DNA of 55,900 nucleotides, taken from NCBI RefSeq assembly GCF_015352985.1, contig NZ_JACYXF010000038.1, positions 1 through 55,900 of the forward strand. Reading direction: 5' to 3'. This document shows, in pieces, positions 45,961 through 55,900 of this stretch. The translations under genes were made by a program, and so were the position numbers. Source of the stretch: Noviherbaspirillum malthae. Lineage in GTDB: Bacteria > Pseudomonadota > Gammaproteobacteria > Burkholderiales > Burkholderiaceae_D. Each line of letters begins with the position of its first letter. The stretch's first letter is position 1. Under the pieces are notes generated by a model, which was given only the letters and a program-made list of their open reading frames with translations, was not told the origin of the DNA and made no database searches.

Positions 45961-47069
45961 TGCAAGGCATCACACTGGCAAATCTATCCATCGCCGCATG
46001 GCTGCGCACGATGCTGGCCATGCTGGCACTCTGCTGCATCATCCCCTCCTCGGCCGCGCCGCCGAAGCTGTCGGCGGTCGAGCCGGGGAAACAGCTGAAT
46101 TTTCCACAGGATTTCGGCGCCCATCCCGGCTACCGCACCGAATGGTGGTATGTCACGGGCTGGCTGGAGACGCCCGACAGGAAGCCGCTCGGCTTCCAGG
46201 TCACTTTCTTCCGCTCCGCCACCGACCACGACCCCGCCAACCCGAGCCGCTTCGCGCCCAAGCAGCTCATCATCGCGCATGCGGCCCTGTCCGATCCGGC
46301 CGAAGGCAAGCTGCTGCACGACCAGAAAAGCGCGCGCGAAGGCTTCGGCATTGCCCATGCCAGGGAAGGCAATACCGATGTCCGCCTCGGCGCATGGACC
46401 TTCGGGCGCAATGCCCAAGGCATCTATGACGCAGTCGTTCCCGCCGGTGAATTCGAGTTCCGCCTGCGGCTGGAGCCGACCCAGCCCGTCATGCTGCAGG
46501 GCGAGCAGGGCTATTCGCGCAAGGGCCCGCGGCCGGAGCAGGCCAGCTACTACTACAGCGAACCCCATCTCAAGGTATCGGGCACGATCAGCCGCCACGG
46601 CAAGCCGGTCGAAGTCGGCGGCAGCGCCTGGCTCGACCATGAATGGTCGACCAGCGTGCTCGACCAGAACGCCGCCGGCTGGGACTGGGTCGGCGCCAAT
46701 CTCGATGACGGCAGCGCGCTGGTGGCCTTCCAGATCCGCAACAGGGACGGCTCCCGCCAGTGGTCGCATGCAGCCCTGCGCGTGCCTGACGGCCGCATCA
46801 CCCATTTCCCGCCGGAACAGGTAAGCTTTGCGCCGCAGCGGTCCTGGCGCTCTCCTCGCACCGGCGCCAGCTATCCTGTCGCCACCCGCATCGAAGCCGG
46901 AGGACAGGTGTTCGAACTGACGCCGCTGCAGGACGACCAGGAACTCGACTCCCGGCAGTCGACCGGCGCCGTCTACTGGGAAGGCGCCGTCACGCTGACC
47001 CGCGACGGACGCCGCATCGGCCGCGGCTATCTGGAAATGACGGGATATGTGAAACCCATGAAACTATGA
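45960..47069 (+). CDS. AttH-like lipocalin-fold protein
   Basis: This 369-residue exported protein has a signal peptide (about 1-33) and the AttH/carotenoid 1,2-hydratase-like fold marks EWWYVTGWLE, GFQVTFFR and GGSAWLDHEWSTS. In the attEFGH operons this protein is the secreted partner of the ABC pump. The ATG shares its first base with the stop of the permease gene, so it is coupled. The hydratase name is by fold only. Confidence 0.88.
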   Translation: MQGITLANLSIAAWLRTMLAMLALCCIIPSSAAPPKLSAVEPGKQLNFPQDFGAHPGYRTEWWYVTGWLETPDRKPLGFQVTFFRSATDHDPANPSRFAPKQLIIAHAALSDPAEGKLLHDQKSAREGFGIAHAREGNTDVRLGAWTFGRNAQGIYDAVVPAGEFEFRLRLEPTQPVMLQGEQGYSRKGPRPEQASYYYSEPHLKVSGTISRHGKPVEVGGSAWLDHEWSTSVLDQNAAGWDWVGANLDDGSALVAFQIRNRDGSRQWSHAALRVPDGRITHFPPEQVSFAPQRSWRSPRTGASYPVATRIEAGGQVFELTPLQDDQELDSRQSTGAVYWEGAVTLTRDGRRIGRGYLEMTGYVKPMKL

Positions 47070-47073
47070 CTCT

Positions 47074-48858
<1,785 letters not shown>

Positions 48859-48962
48859 CCCTTCCTGCCGGTGATGCGGCAAACATGCACCGTGCTTGCT
48901 TTTCCTTGATGCCCGAATTGGGGAATACATTAAAATACGATGTCATCAGGAAAACTTTCACC

Positions 48963-49757
48963 ATGCGCCAATACCTCGATTTCATGCGCCACGTCTACGA
49001 ACATGGCACCGAAAAGACTGACCGCACCGGCACCGGCACCCGCTCGGTCTTCGGCTACCAGATGCGCTTCGACCTGCAGCAGGGCTTTCCGCTGCTGACC
49101 ACGAAGAAGCTGCACCTGAAATCCATCATCCATGAACTGATCTGGTTCCTGGCCGGCTCCACCAACACCAAGTACCTGAAGGACAACGGCGTCTCGATCT
49201 GGGACGAGTGGGCCGATGCCGAAGGCAACCTCGGCCCGATCTATGGCTACCAGTGGCGCTCCTGGCCGACGCCGGACGGCAAGCACATCGACCAGATCTC
49301 CCAACTGCTGGACCAGATCCGCAGCAACCCGGATTCACGCCGCCTGATCGTCTCCGCCTGGAACGTGGCCGACATTCCGCAGATGAAGCTGCCGCCCTGC
49401 CATGCTTTCTTCCAGTTCTACGTGGCCGACGGCAAGCTGTCCTGCCAGCTCTATCAACGCAGCGCCGATATTTTCCTCGGCGTGCCCTTCAATATCGCAT
49501 CCTATGCGCTGCTGACCCACATGGTGGCCGAGCAGACCGGGCTGCAGGTCGGCGAATTCATCTGGACCGGAGGCGACTGCCACCTCTATTCGAACCACAT
49601 GGACCAGGTGCGCGAGCAACTGTCGCGCACGCCCTTCGCACCGCCGAAGCTGGTCATCAAGCGCAAGCCGGACTCGCTCTTCGATTACAAGTTCCAGGAT
49701 TTCGAGATCACCGGCTACGAATCGCATCCGCACATCAAGGCGCCGGTCGCGGTCTGA
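48963..49757 (+). CDS. thyA: Thymidylate synthase
   Basis: This 264-residue enzyme makes dTMP from dUMP with methylene-tetrahydrofolate. The length equals E. coli ThyA. The catalytic cysteine lies in KLPPCHAFFQFYV and the dUMP-binding RSADIFLGVPFNIASY is intact. The ATG at 48963 gives the standard N-terminus MRQYLDFMRHV. It is followed by folA after 18 bases, which recycles the dihydrofolate it makes. Confidence 0.97.
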   Translation: MRQYLDFMRHVYEHGTEKTDRTGTGTRSVFGYQMRFDLQQGFPLLTTKKLHLKSIIHELIWFLAGSTNTKYLKDNGVSIWDEWADAEGNLGPIYGYQWRSWPTPDGKHIDQISQLLDQIRSNPDSRRLIVSAWNVADIPQMKLPPCHAFFQFYVADGKLSCQLYQRSADIFLGVPFNIASYALLTHMVAEQTGLQVGEFIWTGGDCHLYSNHMDQVREQLSRTPFAPPKLVIKRKPDSLFDYKFQDFEITGYESHPHIKAPVAV

Positions 49758-49775
49758 GGACAACGAGGGAATTCC

Positions 49776-50270
49776 ATGGACAACAGAGGCCTGATTTCCA
49801 TCGTCGTCGCGATGGATGCCGAGCGCGGTATCGGCATCGACAACACCCTGCCCTGGCGCCTGAAGGAAGACATGGCGCATTTCAAGCGCACCACCACCGG
49901 CCATCCGGTGATCATGGGGCGCAAGACTTTCGATTCCATCGGCAGGCCGCTGCCCAACCGCCGCAATATCGTCGTCACCCGCAATGCGGACTGGCGGCAT
50001 GAAGGCGTGGAAGCCGTTACCTCGGTGGACGAGGCGCTGCGCTCGGTGGCCGATGTGCCGGCCCATGTGATCGGCGGCGCGCAGATCTATGCAGAAGTCT
50101 TGCCCCGCACAGACCGCCTGATCGTGACCGAGATTGGCAAGACCTTCCGCTGCGATGCGTTTTTTCCTGAGATCGGCAAGGATCAATGGCGGGAGATCAG
50201 CCGCGAGCAGCATCATTCAGACGAGAACGGCTTTGATTACGCGTTCGTGATCTACGAGAAAAACCGTTAG
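49776..50270 (+). CDS. folA: Dihydrofolate reductase
   Basis: This 164-residue enzyme reduces dihydrofolate to tetrahydrofolate. VVAMDAERGIGIDNTLPWRL, PVIMGRKTFDSIGRPLPNR and the C-terminal beta strand are typical. The acidic residue of the active site lies in LKEDMAHFK. It is co-transcribed with thyA. Confidence 0.96.
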   Translation: MDNRGLISIVVAMDAERGIGIDNTLPWRLKEDMAHFKRTTTGHPVIMGRKTFDSIGRPLPNRRNIVVTRNADWRHEGVEAVTSVDEALRSVADVPAHVIGGAQIYAEVLPRTDRLIVTEIGKTFRCDAFFPEIGKDQWREISREQHHSDENGFDYAFVIYEKNR

Positions 50271-50295
50271 CAAAAACGCATTTCCCCCGCTATGC

Positions 50296-50337
50296 GGGAA
50301 GGTGCCTGGCGCGTAGCGTCGCGCTAGGCACCTTCCC
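50296..50337. repeat. Long palindrome downstream of folA
   Basis: GGGAAGGTGCCTGGCGCG and CGCGCTAGGCACCTTCCC pair over 18 positions (one G-T) around a six-base loop. No T-tract follows, so it is either a factor-dependent terminator hairpin or a dispersed repeat. Confidence 0.65.
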
Positions 50338-50472
50338 GATCTGGCTGCCGATAAACCGGCACTTTTCACACACATTTCACTCATATCTGCGAAAATCGCG
50401 GTTTTCGCAAATTCCGGCGCGCAAGCTCTCCCGCCCAGGCGTCTCCCTTGTCATCTTCCACCTGGAGACCTC

Positions 50473-52731
50473 ATGAAATTCCGCTTTCCCATCGTCATCA
50501 TTGACGAAGACTTCCGCTCCGAAAACACTTCGGGCCTGGGCATCCGCGCACTCGCCGAGGCCATGGAGAAGGAAGGCATGGAAGTGCTGGGCGTGACCAG
50601 CTACGGCGACCTGTCGCAGTTCGCCCAGCAGCAGTCGCGCGCTTCCGCCTTCATCCTGTCGATCGACGACGAAGAGTTCGGCGCCGGCTCGTCCGAAGAA
50701 ACCGACAACGCGCTCAAGTCGCTGCGCGCCTTCGTCGAGGAAATCCGCCACAAGAACGCCGACATCCCGATCTACCTGTACGGCGAAACCCGCACCTCGC
50801 GCCATATCCCGAACGATATCCTGCGCGAGCTGCACGGCTTCATCCACATGTTTGAAGACACGCCGGAATTCGTCGCGCGCCACATCATCCGTGAAGCGAA
50901 GTCCTACCTCGACAGCTTGGCGCCGCCCTTCTTCCGCGCGCTGGTGCATTATGCGCAGGACGGCTCCTATTCCTGGCACTGCCCCGGACATTCCGGCGGC
51001 GTGGCCTTCCTGAAGTCGCCCGTCGGGCAGATGTTCCACCAGTTCTTCGGCGAGAACATGCTGCGCGCCGACGTCTGCAACGCGGTGGAGGAACTCGGCC
51101 AGCTGCTCGACCACACCGGCCCGGTAGCGGCGTCGGAGCGCAATGCCGCGCGCATCTTCAATGCTGACCACTGCTACTTCGTGACCAACGGCACCTCGAC
51201 CTCGAACAAGATGGTCTGGCACTCGACCGTGGGCCCCGGCGACATCGTCGTGGTCGACCGCAACTGCCACAAGTCCATCCTGCATTCGATCATCATGACC
51301 GGCGCGATTCCGGTGTTCCTGATGCCGACGCGCAACCATCTCGGCATCATCGGCCCGATCCCGCTCGAAGAGTTCAAGATCGAGAACATCATGAAGAAGA
51401 TCGAGGCCAATCCCTTCGCCCGCGAAGCGAAGAACAAGAAGCCGCGCATCCTCACCATCACGCAGTCGACCTATGACGGCGTGCTGTACAACGTCGAAAC
51501 CATCAAGGACATGCTCGACGGCGAGATCGACACGCTGCATTTCGACGAAGCCTGGCTGCCGCATGCCACCTTCCACGACTTCTACAAGAACATGCATGCG
51601 ATCGGCAAGGACCGCCCGCGCGCAAAGGAATCGCTGATTTTCTCCACGCAGTCCACCCACAAGCTGCTGGCCGGCCTGTCGCAGGCGTCGCAGATCCTGG
51701 TTCGCGATTCGCAGACGGTGAAGCTCGACCAGGACATGTTCAACGAAGCCTACCTGATGCACACCTCGACTTCGCCGCAGTACGCGATCATTGCGTCGTG
51801 CGACGTCGCCGCCGCGATGATGGAGCCGCCCGGCGGCACCGCGCTGGTGGAGGAAAGCATCTTCGAAGCGCTGGACTTCCGCCGCGCGATGAAGAAGGTC
51901 GACCAGGAATTCGGCGAGGACTGGTGGTTCCAGGTCTGGGGTCCGGACGAGTTCTCGGAGAACGGCATCGGCTCGCGCGAAGACTGGATGATCCGCGCAG
52001 AAGACAACTGGCACGGCTTCGGCAACATCGCCAAGGGCTTCAACATGCTGGACCCGATCAAGGCGACCATCGTCACGCCCGGCCTGTCGATCGACGGCAA
52101 GTTCGGCGAGAGCGGCATCCCGGCCTCGATCGTGACGCGCTACCTTGCCGAGCACGGCGTCATCGTGGAAAAGGCCGGCCTGTATTCGTTCTTCATCATG
52201 TTCACCATCGGCATCACCAAGGGCCGCTGGAACACGCTGCTGACCGCCCTGCAGCAGTTCAAGGACGACTATGACAAGAACCAGCCGATGTGGCGCATCC
52301 TGCCGGAGTTCTCGGCAGCCAACCCGCGCTACGAGCGCATCGGCCTGCGCGACCTGTGCCAGCAGATCCACGACATGTACAAGTCCTACGACGTGGCGCG
52401 CCTGACCACGGAAATGTATCTGTCGGACATGCAGCCGGCGATGAAGCCCTCGGATGCGTTCGCGAAGATGGCGCACCGCGAGATCGAGCGCGTCAACATC
52501 GACGAACTCGAAGGCCGCGTCACCGCGATCCTGCTGACGCCCTACCCGCCCGGCATTCCGCTGCTGATTCCAGGTGAGCGCTTCAACAAGACCATCGTAG
52601 ACTACCTGAAGTTTGCGCGAGATTTCAACGAGAAATTCCCCGGCTTCGAAACCGACGTGCACGGCCTGGTGACGCAGGAAATCGCGGGCCGCCGCGGTTA
52701 CTACGTCGACTGCGTGAAGCAGGACAGCTAA
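50473..52731 (+). CDS. Orn/Lys/Arg-type decarboxylase, PLP-dependent
   Basis: This 752-residue enzyme decarboxylates a basic amino acid using pyridoxal phosphate. An N-terminal receiver-like wing (1-130) precedes the aminotransferase-fold core. The PLP lysine is in STQSTHKLLAGLSQ, and HFDEAWLPHA carries the cofactor aspartate. The length fits the large inducible or biosynthetic family. Lysine, arginine or ornithine specificity cannot be decided by eye. No antiporter gene is adjacent. Confidence 0.93.
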   Translation: MKFRFPIVIIDEDFRSENTSGLGIRALAEAMEKEGMEVLGVTSYGDLSQFAQQQSRASAFILSIDDEEFGAGSSEETDNALKSLRAFVEEIRHKNADIPIYLYGETRTSRHIPNDILRELHGFIHMFEDTPEFVARHIIREAKSYLDSLAPPFFRALVHYAQDGSYSWHCPGHSGGVAFLKSPVGQMFHQFFGENMLRADVCNAVEELGQLLDHTGPVAASERNAARIFNADHCYFVTNGTSTSNKMVWHSTVGPGDIVVVDRNCHKSILHSIIMTGAIPVFLMPTRNHLGIIGPIPLEEFKIENIMKKIEANPFAREAKNKKPRILTITQSTYDGVLYNVETIKDMLDGEIDTLHFDEAWLPHATFHDFYKNMHAIGKDRPRAKESLIFSTQSTHKLLAGLSQASQILVRDSQTVKLDQDMFNEAYLMHTSTSPQYAIIASCDVAAAMMEPPGGTALVEESIFEALDFRRAMKKVDQEFGEDWWFQVWGPDEFSENGIGSREDWMIRAEDNWHGFGNIAKGFNMLDPIKATIVTPGLSIDGKFGESGIPASIVTRYLAEHGVIVEKAGLYSFFIMFTIGITKGRWNTLLTALQQFKDDYDKNQPMWRILPEFSAANPRYERIGLRDLCQQIHDMYKSYDVARLTTEMYLSDMQPAMKPSDAFAKMAHREIERVNIDELEGRVTAILLTPYPPGIPLLIPGERFNKTIVDYLKFARDFNEKFPGFETDVHGLVTQEIAGRRGYYVDCVKQDS

Positions 52732-52770
52732 GCGCTACCGCACGGGCTCTTGCCGCTTGACGGCATGGGA

Positions 52771-52799
52771 GAAAGGCACCTTCGCGGTGCCTTTCTTTT
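52771..52799 (+). terminator. Terminator of the decarboxylase gene
   Basis: GAAAGGCACC and GGTGCCTTTC form a perfect ten-base stem around TTCGC, followed by four T. Confidence 0.85.
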
Positions 52800-52899
52800 G
52801 GCCAAGGCAGTCGGTACGGAGCCGTTCAGCACCAAAACTTTGATGCATGAATTGCATCAGCACTATAAAATTCGCACACCGCAAAAAAAGGAGGTCAGC

Positions 52900-53523
52900 A
52901 TGATTTCAGCCCACGAAGCCCTTGAACGCCTGCGCGAAGGCAATCGCCGTTTCGTTTCCGATATCAAGAACCTCAATTCCATGCCGAGCCAGTCGCGCCG
53001 CCTGGAACTGACCGCCGGCCAGGAGCCGTTCGCCATCATCCTCGGCTGTTCCGACTCGCGCGTACCGGCCGAACTCGTGTTCGACCAGGGCCTCGGCGAC
53101 CTGTTCGTGATCCGCGTTGCCGGCAACATCGTCGCTCCGTCCGGCATCGGCAGCGTGGAATTTGCCGCCGGCCAGTTCGGCACCCGCTTAGTCGTCGTCC
53201 TCGGCCATACCGGATGCGGCGCCATCAAGGCCACGCTCGACGAATTGCAGCGTCCTTCGGCTAACCAGTCGCGCAACCTGCGTTCCATCGTCGACCGCGT
53301 ACGGCCCTCGGTGCAGACACTGCTCAATACCGACCTGCGGCATGATCACTGCGCGCTGATGCAGCAGGCAGTGCGCGCCAATATCCTGGCTTCAGCCAAC
53401 CAGCTTCGCCATGGCTCGGAGATTCTGGAGAACCTCATTCAGAATGAGGGACTGCTAGTGGTGGGGGCGGAGTATTCGCTGGAGACGGGTGAGGTGGAGT
53501 TTTTTGATTCGGTGCCGGGGTAG
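52900..53523 (+). CDS. Beta-class carbonic anhydrase
   Basis: This 207-residue enzyme interconverts carbon dioxide and bicarbonate. The zinc ligands are visible in LGCSDSRVP (Cys, with the Asp-Arg dyad) and HTGCGAIKA (His and Cys). AAGGAGGT seven or so bases before the ATG at 52900 fixes the start; the longer frame to its left lacks one. The protein appears cytoplasmic. It is a single gene, with the decarboxylase terminator upstream. Confidence 0.93.
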   Translation: MISAHEALERLREGNRRFVSDIKNLNSMPSQSRRLELTAGQEPFAIILGCSDSRVPAELVFDQGLGDLFVIRVAGNIVAPSGIGSVEFAAGQFGTRLVVVLGHTGCGAIKATLDELQRPSANQSRNLRSIVDRVRPSVQTLLNTDLRHDHCALMQQAVRANILASANQLRHGSEILENLIQNEGLLVVGAEYSLETGEVEFFDSVPG

Positions 53524-53793
53524 GTCCAGTACGGTGGAATGACCATATTTTGTCTCTTATGCATGGAGCGAAGCCGGCCCCATGCATTCATCTTCTTTGG
53601 CCACTCCTAAACCCTGTCTTTCTGCTGCGATAATGCTTCGTATCGCTGAAATAATTCATTCAAACGTTTGATTGACAACATTAGCGCATTTGCCATACGC
53701 CGATTGGGCTGGCCTGTCACCATTCTATCCGGACAGGGTCCGGATAGAAGAACTGGCTGAATCTCACATAAATCCGCGTTCAGCAGGTTCGCG
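53524..53793. other. Intergenic region with two palindromes
   Basis: No gene is seen. ATGCATGG (53559-53566) pairs with CCATGCAT (53580-53587) just after the carbonic anhydrase gene. TTCTATCCGGAC (53723-53734) and GTCCGGATAGAA (53738-53749) are perfect 12-base arms around AGG. Neither has a T-tract. The region marks the change from core to lower-GC sequence. Confidence 0.5.
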
Positions 53794-55413
53794 TTAGCTC
53801 ATAGGAATAGCACGGGCTGAATTATCAGGCTCCATATCCGCACCTGACTCAAGTCTTTCCGGCGCCATGCGCTGATAGGCTTCATTCACCCCCTCGATGA
53901 ACATCCGGAATTGAGGGAGGTTGGCAAATAAGTCCAAAGCTTCAATCGAAGTAGGAAGTTCGCCAGGATCAAAGTTAAAGACGTTCGTTATACTGGAGAC
54001 CTCCAGTAGTTGACGCAGCAATTCACGCGCTGCCTCTTCCAATATGCTTAAAGCTGGATACATGCGTTTGCCCTTCTTTGCTCTTTCATATCCCTCTCGC
54101 GCCTGCGCATAGGCTTCCGACGTCTTGTTAAGCAAATCGACCCACCTTTGCTGTTGTAGCTCGCCGCTTAGCTCAGGGAACGTACTTATTACACGCTGCA
54201 AAGCGGCTGCAGCCGCATCACGACTAGTTAGTGATGTGATTTTGGCGAATGAAATGGCTTTATTTAAACCCGGTTTTCGGGAAAACATTCTAGCTGTGCC
54301 AGACGAAGCAATTTCGCCAGGACGCTGAAGATTATGTAAATGCTTGTTCCGCAAGCCTTCTTTCCATTGGTTACACCTCTGTTGCTGGGAAGCACCTACT
54401 GTCGACTGAGTAAATGACCGTCCTAAATGATCTTGGATATTAAAACTATTTGTGCCATATCCAAGAGCGACTTCGTTGGTATCTCTAGATAGTGAACTGG
54501 CTGAAGAAGCTAAATCGGCCTTCCTCACTGAAGTCGCCAGCGTACGCTTCGGTGTATAGCCTGCGTTAAGCGTTCTTAACGGACCTTGAATAGACTCAGG
54601 TGAATTCAATGTTGGGAAGGAAGACGATGGAGCCGACTCATGCTGTGGTCCCGAAGGCTGCAAACGAGAAGACGATGCTGTTTGAGGCCCCCCACTTCTA
54701 TTCGGGTGTCTTTTCCGAGCCGACGGGTCTCCGTAGCGGGCGCCAATGCCTTCCACCCCTCGCTGAAGTTCTTGTCCGATGTGTCGAAGTTCAACTGCCC
54801 TTTCCTCATGCGTCCTTCTAGGATGCTGCTCTCGCGCCACGGCCGGATTGTTGGACGCGGGCGAACCGCTACCAAGAGTTTTGCGATTAGCCTTATACGC
54901 AGCTCGCAGAAGGTAGTCTCCACAATTTCTTGGGGTCCTATTCCCTCTACCTATTTCAGAACCTTGGCTGTGATCCTGCTGCGGCCTTACATTTAACGGA
55001 ATGACGATTGGGGACGCTTGAGCATCTCGGCTTAGCACATCATTTTGTACCAGCACGTATTTCTGGGGATTTGCAGGCGGTATGCCAAGATATAGATTGT
55101 GGCCTGGATAAAGTCGCAGCGCTTCAAGTGCAGTCTCAATCGCCTGGTCTGGAAACGTATGTTGACCGGAAAGCGTAATGCCTTGAACATCTTCGTTTAC
55201 CGCACCAAGATCGAGGGTGTTCCTACCGTGCCAATGTGCATACGTGACACGTGGCTTGCCGGTTGATATGGCGCGTTCATTATCAAGCTGCACGTTGGAT
55301 GGAAGTGTTATGTGAGGGGGCTGGTTCTGCACAGGCCGACTGCGAAGCTCCATCGATGAACCACCAATAGGATGGGCAGATTGAGGAGGGGAAGGAAAAA
55401 TTCTGGCGAACAT
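53794..55413 (-). CDS. Candidate type III secreted effector, novel family
   Basis: This 539-residue protein matches no family I recognise. The first 50 residues contain seven serines, none of the first 12 is acidic, and the start is hydrophobic (MFARIFPSPPQS), which fits the export signals of Hrp-type effectors. A disordered Ser/Pro/Arg/Gln-rich stretch (about 150-300) separates an N-terminal folded part (70-145) from a helical C-terminal domain (about 340-520) containing a coiled-coil-like AYAQAREGYERAKKGKR. Base composition and codon use are lower in GC than in the neighbouring core genes. A HrpL-type box lies 73 bases upstream. No chaperone gene is adjacent. The effector role is inferred from the promoter and the N-terminus. 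Confidence 0.7.
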   Translation of the reverse strand: MFARIFPSPPQSAHPIGGSSMELRSRPVQNQPPHITLPSNVQLDNERAISTGKPRVTYAHWHGRNTLDLGAVNEDVQGITLSGQHTFPDQAIETALEALRLYPGHNLYLGIPPANPQKYVLVQNDVLSRDAQASPIVIPLNVRPQQDHSQGSEIGRGNRTPRNCGDYLLRAAYKANRKTLGSGSPASNNPAVAREQHPRRTHEERAVELRHIGQELQRGVEGIGARYGDPSARKRHPNRSGGPQTASSSRLQPSGPQHESAPSSSFPTLNSPESIQGPLRTLNAGYTPKRTLATSVRKADLASSASSLSRDTNEVALGYGTNSFNIQDHLGRSFTQSTVGASQQQRCNQWKEGLRNKHLHNLQRPGEIASSGTARMFSRKPGLNKAISFAKITSLTSRDAAAAALQRVISTFPELSGELQQQRWVDLLNKTSEAYAQAREGYERAKKGKRMYPALSILEEAARELLRQLLEVSSITNVFNFDPGELPTSIEALDLFANLPQFRMFIEGVNEAYQRMAPERLESGADMEPDNSARAIPMS

Positions 55414-55486
55414 ATCAAGCTTTCAAGTCGAGTTAGAGCAAATCAATTTGCTTACACAATGGAACACGCCAATATTTAGCGCTCTC

Positions 55487-55514
55487 TGAGTGGCAACAGC
55501 ATTGAAATAGTTCC
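55487..55514 (-). promoter_or_regulatory. HrpL-type hrp box
   Basis: The minus strand reads GGAACT, 15 bases, then CCACTCA. This fits the consensus GGAACC/T-N15-16-CCACNNA recognised by the HrpL sigma factor of group I Hrp type III secretion systems. The orientation and distance to the 539-residue gene are right for its promoter. Confidence 0.75.
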
Positions 55515-55775
55515 AACGTCAGAATCGTTGTATTTCCTCTGTAGTCATTCTTTATACAAGATGAATGCAGCAATAAGTTTGCTTCTGCACACTCGCTGCA
55601 TCTATCCGACTTGTAGACTGGAACGAAAATTACATTCCGAAACATTTCTCTCAATTAAGACACATCTCTCTCGAACCTTTCCGTTCATCATCCAATCCAA
55701 TGCCTCCAAGCAACATGCAGGCTGGCTTGCCGAACGGAGAACAACATGCAGTCCCCACAATTTCGAGCGCTGGTT

Positions 55776-55900
55776 TGTAACGACCCACTGAAAACCTGCT
55801 CAGGTGATAATCACGAAAGGAAATCACATGAGCATGACGATGGAAGAAGAATTCAAACGGTGGACGGCCAAGCGCAAGGCTGCGTTGGTTACCGAAATTA
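55776..55900 (+). mobile_element. Left end of an IS3-type insertion sequence (partial)
   Basis: The putative end TGTAACGACCCACTGAAAA begins with TG as in IS3-family elements. About 50 bases later a transposase-type reading frame starts and runs off the window. The exact boundary is inferred. Confidence 0.6.
55828..55900 (+). CDS. IS3-family OrfA/DUF1153-like transposase helper, N-terminal fragment
   Basis: The frame begins with an ATG preceded by AAGGAAA and encodes MSMTMEEEFKRWTAKRKAAL and a few more residues before the window ends. The EEFKRWTAKRKAALV block is typical of the small DNA-binding OrfA-like protein of certain IS3-group elements. Only 24 residues are visible. Confidence 0.65.
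   Translation, partial: MSMTMEEEFKRWTAKRKAALVTEI

Noticed and set aside
50377..52662. 761-codon minus-strand frame opposite the decarboxylase
   Set aside because: It mirrors the codon pattern of the plus-strand enzyme, which has intact PLP motifs; the antisense product has no recognisable feature.
55433..55654. 73-codon minus-strand frame upstream of the effector candidate
   Set aside because: It spans the HrpL box and has no ribosome site or similarity; promoter function is more likely.

Overview
The window reads as a betaproteobacterial chromosome, most likely Burkholderiales/Oxalobacteraceae (Herbaspirillum or Noviherbaspirillum type). The evidence is the GC-rich core genes (long-form leuA, yejABEF, thyA-folA, dnaQ, rnhA, gloB, fabI, DEAD-box helicase) with strong G/C third positions, and the tRNA-Val(CAC) next to dnaQ. 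The genus is an inference.

Region 1 (1-18950) is an accessory island of visibly lower GC abutting the 3' end of the tRNA-Val gene. It opens with the tail of an IS256-type transposase that cuts into a tyrosine-integrase remnant. It then carries a sensor kinase, a single-domain response regulator and a double-KaiC ATPase; a large primase-like/helicase protein with a 37-bp-arm inverted repeat just upstream; a compact structured-RNA candidate with its own promoter and terminator; a YbjN-like protein with an ADP-ribosylglycohydrolase; an XRE repressor with three dyad operators; a zinc-ribbon/LprI-like membrane protein; an unknown three-gene cluster with two small membrane proteins; a serine resolvase; a HEPN-like protein; a PD-(D/E)XK protein; a DUF4238 protein with a DUF4124-like partner; and an overlapping GIY-YIG/HNH pair. 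Several of these types occur in mobile-element maintenance and anti-phage defence.

Region 2 (18951-53523) is core genome. In order it holds tRNA-Val, dnaQ, an RND efflux pair lying between dnaQ and rnhA, a methyltransferase, gloB, a LysM lytic transglycosylase, the yejABEF peptide importer, fabI, a DEAD-box RNA helicase with a long leader, a REP-like pair, an EgtB/SenA-like paralogue that lacks two expected iron ligands, leuA preceded by a leucine-rich leader peptide and attenuator-like hairpins, egtD-egtB for ergothioneine, an ABC/FtsX/AttH-like operon plus an MsbA-type exporter, thyA-folA, a large amino-acid decarboxylase and a beta-carbonic anhydrase.

Region 3 (53524-55900) is a second lower-GC patch. 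It holds one 539-residue protein of no recognised family whose promoter region contains a near-consensus HrpL box (GGAACT-N15-CCACTCA). The protein's first 50 residues fit a type III secretion signal, so it is a strong candidate undescribed effector. An IS3-type element begins at the right edge.

The main leads are the HrpL-box effector, the palindrome plus RNA beside the primase-helicase, the three-gene membrane cluster, the leu attenuator with an apparently leaderless leader peptide, and the altered EgtB paralogue.
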